Shown here in pieces: positions 1 to 5,233 of a DNA stretch of 6,092 bases; position 1 is the stretch's first letter; the number at the start of each line of letters is the position of its first letter. The notes beneath the pieces were generated by a model, which had not been told where the DNA came from, did no database searches, and worked only from the letters and a program-made list of their open reading frames with translations. Position numbers and translations under genes: made by a program. The DNA comes from Verrucomicrobiota bacterium. GTDB lineage: Bacteria; Verrucomicrobiota; Verrucomicrobiia; Limisphaerales; UBA1096. The stretch is from positions 1 through 6,092 of the forward strand of contig DQOE01000200.1 of assembly GCA_015658765.1 (NCBI GenBank), in the 5' to 3' direction.

Positions 1-1080
1 AGGGCCAAGTTTGCGGCTGGATCGCCGATCACGGTCAACTTCAATGCTGGCCCGGGCAATCCGACGGACTGGGTGGGGCTGTACCGTCCGGATATGACAC
101 CGGGTGATGTAGGTAGTTTGAAGTGGGCCTATGTAAGCGGTACCCAAACGGCCGGTGATGGCCTGACTGATGGATCGGTCACCTTGGATGGACTTGATGC
201 AGGTGATTATTTTGCCATTTTCTTTGAGAATGATGGATACACCCAATTGGCCAAGACCTCATTCAGCGTCGTTTCTGAGGACGGAATCTTCTATGCAGAA
301 AATTTCGACAGCCTGGAACTGGGTCCATTCGTCTCCGACAGTGAGTCGGGTGGGGATGGCACCGACTGGACTGCGACAGGACCCGAGGGTTGGGTCATAG
401 CGCTTGGGGCTGATCATGGCCCGACAGCTGGTGGAGATGACGTGGTCGAGTTTGATGGATGGACCTTCCTTGATCCGGCTTCCTGGACGGCCACTGCTGG
501 TCAGGGTCGTGCTGGATTCACTAAGGGTACAGGAGTGGTCGCAGTTGGTGATTCTGATGAATATGACGACAAGGCGGATGCCAAGTTCAATTCATCACTG
601 TCCACGCCGGCGATCGACATCAGCAGTGCGGCGGCAGGCTCGCTGATCCTGACTTACGACTCGAGTTGGAGGCAGGAACCGCAGCAGGGCAAGGTCACGG
701 TGGCATTCGATGGCGGCGATGCCGTCACGCTGCTGGAACTGACCCCGGACACCCCGACCGGCTACAACGACACGGTCTCGCTGAGTCTGAACAATCCGGC
801 TGGAGCGAACACGGCAGTCGTCACATGGGATCATCAGGGTCACAACAACTGGTGGTGGGCCATCGATAACATCATGGTGACTGGTGAAAGTGGACCTGAT
901 GTGGTGGGTCCGGCGATCAGTATCGTGAACAACGGTGATGGCACGGCGACGGTGACGTTTGAGGGCAAGCTTCAGGCGGCCGCGACAGTCAACGGTCCGT
1001 GGGCCGATGTCGAGGGTGCGGTCAGCCCGCAGATCATTCCTGTGGACCAGGTCATGCAGTTCGGTCGTGCGGTGGAGTAG
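1..1080 (+). CDS. Secreted modular beta-sandwich protein, C-terminal part (5' end outside window)
   Basis: The reading frame is open from base 1 to the TAG at 1078-1080, giving 359 codons. The GTG at 73 is internal, because conserved sequence (VNFNAGPGNPTDWVGLY) precedes it, so the gene starts upstream of the window. Three modules are visible, numbered from the window edge. Residues 1-92 form an Ig-like domain with DWVGLY, LKWAYVSGT and DAGDYFAIFFENDGY, resembling the SKICH-like domains appended to verrucomicrobial phosphoesterases and other exported enzymes. Residues 97-296 begin ENFDSLELGPF and end WWWAIDNIMVTG, a pattern typical of jelly-roll (MAM or concanavalin-like) domains. Residues 303-359 are a short tail, ISIVNNGDGTATVTFEGKLQ, ending in FGRAVE. 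The part seen has almost no cysteine and is rich in Gly, Asp, Thr and Ser, which fits an extracellular location. No catalytic motif is visible, so any enzyme domain would be in the missing N-terminal part. Coding status is near certain; domain names are from pattern recognition. Confidence 0.85.
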   Translation, partial: RAKFAAGSPITVNFNAGPGNPTDWVGLYRPDMTPGDVGSLKWAYVSGTQTAGDGLTDGSVTLDGLDAGDYFAIFFENDGYTQLAKTSFSVVSEDGIFYAENFDSLELGPFVSDSESGGDGTDWTATGPEGWVIALGADHGPTAGGDDVVEFDGWTFLDPASWTATAGQGRAGFTKGTGVVAVGDSDEYDDKADAKFNSSLSTPAIDISSAAAGSLILTYDSSWRQEPQQGKVTVAFDGGDAVTLLELTPDTPTGYNDTVSLSLNNPAGANTAVVTWDHQGHNNWWWAIDNIMVTGESGPDVVGPAISIVNNGDGTATVTFEGKLQAAATVNGPWADVEGAVSPQIIPVDQVMQFGRAVE

Positions 1081-1118
1081 GGTTTATGAACTATTCAGAG
1101 ACACACCAGTAAAAGTGT

Positions 1119-1169
1119 GCGACAGTCCCGGTGGCGCAAATGCATCGCCGGGGCTGTTGTTCCTTTTTT
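1119..1169 (+). terminator. Probable intrinsic terminator (or attenuator) hairpin
   Basis: The arm at 1123-1133 (CAGTCCCGGTG) pairs with 1146-1156 (CGCCGGGGCTG) over 11 positions, two of them G-T wobbles, around a 12-base loop. Two to four weaker pairs extend the base outward. A T-rich stretch follows, with six consecutive T at 1164-1169. It lies 39 bases beyond the stop of the secreted-protein gene, so it most simply terminates that transcript. A smaller hairpin (CACAC 1102-1106 with GTGTG 1115-1119) precedes it. The T run ends only 6 bases before the ATG of the next gene, which leaves no room for a separate downstream promoter and leader. It could therefore instead act as a leader attenuator for the following operon. 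Confidence 0.65.
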
Positions 1170-1175
1170 AGAGGT

Positions 1176-1553
1176 ATGAAATTGATCGAAAAAGTAACCC
1201 TTGGCCTGCTCCTTGCCGGGATGCTCATCTCGACAGGGTGCGGCAGCGACAAGTACCCGACCGAGATGTCTCTTGAGGATGTGCCCGACACCATTGCCGA
1301 GGCGTTCAAAGACGAGAAAAACGCCAACATCAAGGCCATGGCCACCCGGGCGACACAGTTGCTCAAGGCGAGGAACTACACCGTCGCACATGGCGTCCTG
1401 AAGCAATTGATGACTTTGCCGGACTTGACTCCGGAGCAGCGTGACCTGATCGCTGGGGGAATGATGGCTGTGGCTGAGAATCTCAATAAGGCCGCTGAAC
1501 AGGGCAATGTCCAAGCGGGCCGGTATCTGAAACAGCAGAGCTTTGGCAAGTAA
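1176..1553 (+). CDS. Small helical lipoprotein of unknown function
   Basis: This encodes 125 residues. The N-terminus has a basic start (MKLIEK), a hydrophobic core (VTLGLLLAGMLI) and a lipobox-like STGC. Cys22 would be lipidated, giving a periplasm-facing membrane-anchored protein. The mature part is charged and predicted helical, with the pattern AFKDEKNANIKAMATRATQLLKARNYTVAHGVLKQL followed by LTPEQRDLIAGGMMAVAENLN, which resembles one or two TPR-like helical hairpins. I cannot name a family. The ATG at 1176 is chosen because it gives a complete signal peptide. An in-frame GTG at 1131 would start inside the terminator hairpin and prepend a non-signal sequence. The GAGG at 1171-1174 is only one base from the ATG, too close for an ordinary Shine-Dalgarno sequence, so initiation may be leaderless or weak. 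Its 3' end overlaps the ankyrin gene by 11 bases, placing it first in the pseudopilin operon. Confidence 0.8.
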   Translation: MKLIEKVTLGLLLAGMLISTGCGSDKYPTEMSLEDVPDTIAEAFKDEKNANIKAMATRATQLLKARNYTVAHGVLKQLMTLPDLTPEQRDLIAGGMMAVAENLNKAAEQGNVQAGRYLKQQSFGK

Positions 1554-2151
1554 CGCATTACATCAACTTAATCCATTCGCACTTAGCCTGGTGTGGGTTG
1601 CGATGCTACCCGCCTGCCAAAATGCGGATGCCATTACTCAGGCTGCACGTTTTGGTGACTTGGAAAAACTGCGCGATTGTATCGAGTCCGGCATCCCAGT
1701 GGATTATGCCGATCCCGCTGGTGAAACGCCGATCTTTCATATCATCGGGGTCGGCTCCAGGAAGGCGTTCCAGTTGCTTTTGGAGAATGATGCCAATGTT
1801 CGGCTTCGGGATAATCAGGGCAACACGACACTCCACAAGGCGGTTACTTTTGGTCGCAGCGATTTCGCCGAACGGTTGATAGAACGGGGGTTGAAAATCG
1901 ATGCCACCAACAAGGTCGGTGCCACCGCATTGCATTACGCGGTGAGATCTGCCAATTTGAGCATGGTGAATCTATTGATTGAAAAAGGCGCGAATAGTGT
2001 GATGAAGGACGAGAAAGGCAGCACGCCGACGGAAGTGGCTAAAGCCATGAGCGAGCAGGAGGGCCTAAGTGGGCCGATGGGACGGACAATCTCAAAAAAG
2101 CAGATAAACAAAATAATTTCGGCATTAACAAAATCAACAACAGACAAATGA
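1543..2151 (+). CDS. Ankyrin-repeat protein, probable lipoprotein
   Basis: This encodes 202 residues from a TTG that overlaps the preceding gene by 11 bases. The N-terminus is hydrophobic ([11 protein letters not shown]) and ends in a lipobox LPAC, with Cys25 as the likely lipidation site. The n-region lacks Lys and Arg, which is unusual for a signal peptide. A shorter start at GTG 1591 or ATG 1603 would destroy the signal. Ankyrin repeats follow: about 29-58 ([17 protein letters not shown]), 59-91 (GETPIFHII...LLLENDANV), 92-124 ([21 protein letters not shown]), 125-157 ([26 protein letters not shown]) and a partial one at 158-175 ([10 protein letters not shown]). The basic C-terminus ([19 protein letters not shown]) caps the stack. 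Ankyrin stacks bind proteins, so this is probably an envelope scaffold. Its TGA is embedded in the ATGA that starts pseudopilin A, implying translational coupling. The fold assignment is confident, the start moderately so, and the partner is unknown. Confidence 0.85.
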   Translation: MASNALHQLNPFALSLVWVAMLPACQNADAITQAARFGDLEKLRDCIESGIPVDYADPAGETPIFHIIGVGSRKAFQLLLENDANVRLRDNQGNTTLHKAVTFGRSDFAERLIERGLKIDATNKVGATALHYAVRSANLSMVNLLIEKGANSVMKDEKGSTPTEVAKAMSEQEGLSGPMGRTISKKQINKIISALTKSTTDK

Positions 2152-3005
2152 AGACAAAAAAAGGAATAAGAGGACTCAATGGTTTTACTCTCATTGAACT
2201 GCTGGTGGTCATCGCTATCATTGCAATCCTTGCGGCAATGCTTCTGCCGGCACTAGCCGGTGCCAAGGAGAAAGGTAAGCAGGCCTATTGCATCAACAGC
2301 TTGCATCAGTTGGATATTGTCTTTCACATGTACGAGGATGACAATGAGGATTGGCTGCATCACACCACCAACGGAAACCCTCCCAATCACGGCAAGTGGT
2401 ATATGAACCCACGCATGAGAGCGGCTCGGAAGCTGATTTCGGATCCCAACAGTGGTGAAGCCTACTGGGGGTTGGCCTACTACAAATATGCCAGTGGGTC
2501 CACCCGGCTGTGGCGTTGTCCCGCTGCCAAGACATCCGACGAATGGAGGGAGGACGGACTGAAGTACGGCGCTGATTTCTGGCTCGATGCCTCCTACGGC
2601 ATCAATGGAAAATTCTTCTCGGCAAAACAGTTTCGTGGCACCAGAGGTTATCATCCCCGAAAACGATCCCAGCTAATCGATGCCAACCAGACAATTATTA
2701 TTCAGGATGCTGGCGAACAGAAAATGGACGGTGGTCCGTCTGACAACTTGGCCGCCAACGGCTCTGCTGAAAACCTGACACAATGGAAATACAGTCTCGC
2801 GCCCTTGTATCCGGACATTGATTGGGTATCCGAATGGTTCCGGCACGGGAGCGGCAAGCCGTACGGCGCATCCTGCGAAACCTTGTGGGCGGACGGCCAT
2901 GCAAGCCCCATTCGCTTCACCAAGGACTGCGGCAGAACCCCACAACAGGGAGGTGGCCCGGATTTCATGACATCCATCCACTGGTACACCGGCCTGCCTC
3001 TTTAA
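2148..3005 (+). CDS. Type II secretion/type IV-like pseudopilin A (H-X9-DG class)
   Basis: This encodes 285 residues. The leader [12 protein letters not shown] is followed by F13-TLIE, so prepilin peptidase would cut after Gly12 and methylate Phe13. Glu17 is the conserved +5 glutamate. Residues 13-37 form the hydrophobic N-terminal helix that anchors and polymerises pilins. The globular part has the [13 protein letters not shown] block (78-90), LWRCPAA (121-127), [11 protein letters not shown] (144-154) and the C-terminal ADGH (248-251), followed by the ending IHWYTGLPL. Such proteins belong to the large PVC family related to DUF1559, with an H-X9-DG C-terminus. Here His233 is 15 residues from Asp249, longer than the family spacing, because of an insertion that includes Cys243. 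Cysteines are at 48, 124, 243 and 261. There is no Shine-Dalgarno sequence before the ATG, which overlaps the ankyrin stop (ATGA, 2148-2151), so translation is probably coupled. The exact substrate or filament is unknown. Confidence 0.93.
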   Translation: MKTKKGIRGLNGFTLIELLVVIAIIAILAAMLLPALAGAKEKGKQAYCINSLHQLDIVFHMYEDDNEDWLHHTTNGNPPNHGKWYMNPRMRAARKLISDPNSGEAYWGLAYYKYASGSTRLWRCPAAKTSDEWREDGLKYGADFWLDASYGINGKFFSAKQFRGTRGYHPRKRSQLIDANQTIIIQDAGEQKMDGGPSDNLAANGSAENLTQWKYSLAPLYPDIDWVSEWFRHGSGKPYGASCETLWADGHASPIRFTKDCGRTPQQGGGPDFMTSIHWYTGLPL

Positions 3006-3029
3006 TCGGTTTATTCACCAAAACTTGAA

Positions 3030-3034
3030 GGAGG
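3030..3034 (+). promoter_or_regulatory. Shine-Dalgarno-like GGAGG before pseudopilin B
   Basis: A strong anti-16S match (AAGGAGGGG, 3028-3036) lies in the 30-base gap between the pseudopilins. It abuts the GTG at 3036, with one base between GGAGG and the start, and is 22 bases from the alternative TTG at 3057. Neither spacing is ideal, so the motif supports re-initiation here but does not settle the start. Confidence 0.45.
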
Positions 3035-3035
3035 G

Positions 3036-3884
3036 GTGTTTTCCTGTTCCCAGGATTTGAGGGTTAAGCTGCTGCTGAGGCGGTTCGGTGCATTTACATT
3101 GATTGAGCTGCTGGTTGTCATCGCGATCATCGCGATATTGGCTGCCCTGTTGTTGCCCGCCTTGGCCAAGGCGAAGGTCCAGGGTAAATCTGCCTACTGC
3201 ATCAACAGCCTGCGCCAAATCGATATCGCGATGGCCCTCTACGAGGAGGAGAATGAGGGCTGGCTGCACCACAGCCCGTCGGGATACCCGCCCAACCACG
3301 GCAAATGGTACATGAACCCCCGCATGAAGTTGGCCCGGCAGGTGATCGGCGATCCCAACAGTTCGGATGCTTACTGGGGCGTTGCTTATTATGCCCATGC
3401 GGGAAAACAGGTCCGACTTTGGCGGGATCCCGCAGCCAGGGTCGTTGACGAGTGGCGCGGCGACTACACTTTTCCGCCGGATTTTTGGCTGGATGGTGCC
3501 TACGGAATCAACGGCCGATTTTTCACCGCGGTCCGGAGGGAAACCGCATCCGGCATTCATCCCCGCCGGCGTGATGAACTGGCCGCGCCCTCGGAAACCA
3601 TTCTCGTGCAGGATGCTGCTGAAACCCGGCTCGAGGCGGACGGTTCCCACACCACCAACGATGCGCTGGCCTGCAATCCTGGAGTTAAGGAGAACCTTAG
3701 CGAATGGAGGATCGGTGGAAGATGGGGGAAGTGGTATCAGGAATATGAAATCATCCAGGAATGGTTTCGCCACGGTAAAAACAACACGCTTTGGGCGGAT
3801 GGACATGTCGGAGCCATCCCCGTCACCGATTGCGCCGACAAATACATGGGCACAATTCATTGGTACACCGGCCTGAAGAGATAG
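3036..3884 (+). CDS. Type II secretion/type IV-like pseudopilin B, paralogue of A
   Basis: This encodes 282 residues if started at GTG 3036. The prepilin site is RRFGA|F20-TLIE, with Ala rather than Gly at -1 (common in this group) and Glu24 at +5. The membrane helix covers about 20-44. The rest parallels pseudopilin A closely: [50 protein letters not shown] and ending [10 protein letters not shown] hand alignment of Phe20-Asp143 with Phe13-Asp136 of A is gapless, with about 87 of 124 identical. The C-terminal motif is His246-X8-Asp255-Gly256, close to the canonical spacing. RLWRC of A is RLWRD here, losing that cysteine. An alternative start at TTG 3057 gives a leader ([12 protein letters not shown]) of exactly 12 residues, the same as in A, and may be the true one. 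It shares the operon with A and probably forms or assists the same filament. Confidence 0.92.
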   Translation: MFSCSQDLRVKLLLRRFGAFTLIELLVVIAIIAILAALLLPALAKAKVQGKSAYCINSLRQIDIAMALYEEENEGWLHHSPSGYPPNHGKWYMNPRMKLARQVIGDPNSSDAYWGVAYYAHAGKQVRLWRDPAARVVDEWRGDYTFPPDFWLDGAYGINGRFFTAVRRETASGIHPRRRDELAAPSETILVQDAAETRLEADGSHTTNDALACNPGVKENLSEWRIGGRWGKWYQEYEIIQEWFRHGKNNTLWADGHVGAIPVTDCADKYMGTIHWYTGLKR

Positions 3885-3899
3885 CAGAGTGAGCGGCTC

Positions 3900-4019
3900 A
3901 TGCCGATGGGCGTCCCACCCGAGCGCCGTGTATTGAATCCACAGCTTGAGTTGAGCCTTGATGAACCGCTTGTTGGCGGCGATCGATCCGTAGTGAGCAA
4001 GTTATTTTGGAAACAATAA
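3900..4019 (+). other. Unexplained spacer with a 39-codon open frame
   Basis: The spacer between pseudopilin B and phnA holds an ATG frame of 39 codons (MPMGVPPERRVLNPQ..., ending KLFWKQ) that overlaps the phnA start by 13 bases. It is in the same frame as pseudopilin B and is open directly after the latter's TAG, so readthrough would add it as a tail. No Shine-Dalgarno sequence precedes it, and I do not recognise the product. Two minus-strand frames are open across most of the same stretch. One of them reads ANKRFIKAQLKLWIQYTALG, which looks like an amphipathic helix but has no start codon. I see no terminator with a T run and no convincing -35/-10 pair here. It may be a small leader ORF, a decayed gene fragment or chance. 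Confidence 0.2.
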
Positions 4020-5233
4020 CTGTCAATCAACGCGACTACTGCCTGCCGGACCGGCCGGTGGTGGTCGTCTGCGTCGACGGCTGCGCCGGGGAATACCTCG
4101 CGCTTGGCTTCGCGCACGGCGAACTGCCCCACTTGGCCAAGCTGGCCGCCAGCGGCCACTACGGCCAGGCCCGCGGTGCGCTGCCGTCGTTCACCAACGT
4201 CAACAACTGCGCCATGGTCACCGGCACGCCGCCGTCGCAGACCGGCATCGGCGGCAACTACATCCTCGACCCCGACACCGGCGAGGAGGTGATGACCAAC
4301 TCCTCCCGCTTCCTGCGCAACGACACCATCCTCGCAGCCGCCTCGGCCGCCGGCCGCCGGGTCGCGATGGTCACGGCCAAGGACAAGCTGCGAGAACTGC
4401 TCTCCAAGGGCATGGACGGCATCGCCGTCTCCGCCGAGAAGGCCAACGACGTGAGCCTCAAGGTCAACGGCATCGACGACGTTGAGTCGCTCGCCGGGCC
4501 GAAGCCCTCCATCTACTCCGGCGAAGCCAGCCTGTACACCCTGCGTGTCGGCGTGGAACTGCTCGCCGCCGGTCGCGCCGATTTTCTCTACCTCTCGCTG
4601 ACCGACTACATGCAGCACAAGTTCGCGCCGGAGGCCGCCGAGTCGCGCGAGTTTTACCGCGCGATCGACGCCGAGGTCGGGCGGCTGCTCGAGTTGGGCG
4701 CCATCATCGGCATCACCGCTGACCACGGCATGAACGCCAAGTGCAACGGCGGCGGCGAACCCAACGTCATTTTTCTCGAGACCGATCTGGCCCGCGAGTT
4801 CGGCGACGGTTGCCGCGTCATCTGCCCGATCACCGACCCGTACGTCGTTCACCACGGCGCGCTTGGCTCGGCGGTGACCGTTTATCTGCCGGACAACCTC
4901 AACCGCGAAGCGGTCGCCGACTGGATCGCCGCACTCGACGGCGTCACCGAGGTGCGGACGCGCGAGGCGGCCGTGGCCAAGCTCGAGTTGCCGGGCGACC
5001 GGATCGGCGACTTGTTCGTCCTCTCCGCACGAGACTGGGTGATCGGCCGCACGCCGGGGCATCACGACCTCGCAAAACTCGAGGGCACACTCCGCTCGCA
5101 CGGTGGCCGCTACGAGGAGATGGTGCCGTTCCTTATCTCCGAGCCGCTGAACGCCAAGTACGCCGGCTTGGCCAAGGGCGACCCGCGTAACTTTGACATT
5201 TTTGACTTCGTCTGCAACGGAATCCAGCAATGA
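4007..5233 (+). CDS. phnA: Phosphonoacetate hydrolase
   Basis: This encodes 408 residues, close to the family length (about 407-424). PhnA is a cytoplasmic metal-dependent C-P hydrolase of the alkaline phosphatase superfamily that converts phosphonoacetate to acetate and phosphate. The expected two-metal site is all present by motif: Asp24 (CVDGC), nucleophile Thr63 (LPSFTNVNN), Asp200 and His204 (SLTDYMQHK), Asp239-His240 (TADHGMN) and His365 (RSHGGRYEEMVPF). Lysines 125 and 127 (TAKDKLREL) match the substrate-phosphonate binding region of characterised PhnA. The N-terminal VNQRDYCLPDRPVVVVCVDG matches the family, so the start must be at or before 4007. That codon is TTG with no clear Shine-Dalgarno sequence, and the upstream frame offers no better start before a TGA at 3962. 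Composition is far richer in G+C than in the preceding genes. It overlaps the next gene by four bases (ATGA), consistent with a phosphonate-degradation operon. The identity is confident. Confidence 0.94.
   Translation: METITVNQRDYCLPDRPVVVVCVDGCAGEYLALGFAHGELPHLAKLAASGHYGQARGALPSFTNVNNCAMVTGTPPSQTGIGGNYILDPDTGEEVMTNSSRFLRNDTILAAASAAGRRVAMVTAKDKLRELLSKGMDGIAVSAEKANDVSLKVNGIDDVESLAGPKPSIYSGEASLYTLRVGVELLAAGRADFLYLSLTDYMQHKFAPEAAESREFYRAIDAEVGRLLELGAIIGITADHGMNAKCNGGGEPNVIFLETDLAREFGDGCRVICPITDPYVVHHGALGSAVTVYLPDNLNREAVADWIAALDGVTEVRTREAAVAKLELPGDRIGDLFVLSARDWVIGRTPGHHDLAKLEGTLRSHGGRYEEMVPFLISEPLNAKYAGLAKGDPRNFDIFDFVCNGIQQ

Noticed and set aside
1131..1175. GTG 1131 as a longer start for the small lipoprotein
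   Set aside because: It lies within the terminator hairpin and would place a charged, cysteine-containing stretch before an otherwise complete signal peptide starting at ATG 1176.
2095..2165. AT-rich dip as an internal promoter for the pseudopilins
   Set aside because: I found no convincing -35/-10 pair with proper spacing. The richness comes from Lys/Asn/Thr codons at the ankyrin C-terminus and the pilin leader, and probably just keeps the coupled start site unfolded.
3015..3860. 281-codon minus-strand open frame
   Set aside because: It is exactly antisense to pseudopilin B, and its sequence shows no domain of its own.
3891..3927. Short GC hairpins (CGGC/GCCG and GGCG/CGCC) as a terminator after pseudopilin B
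   Set aside because: The stems are only four base pairs and no T run follows.
3857..5230. 457-codon minus-strand open frame
   Set aside because: It lies antisense to phnA, whose catalytic motifs are intact. Its translation is low-complexity Gly/Val/Ala/Asp/Arg with no recognisable domain, typical of a shadow frame in GC-rich DNA.
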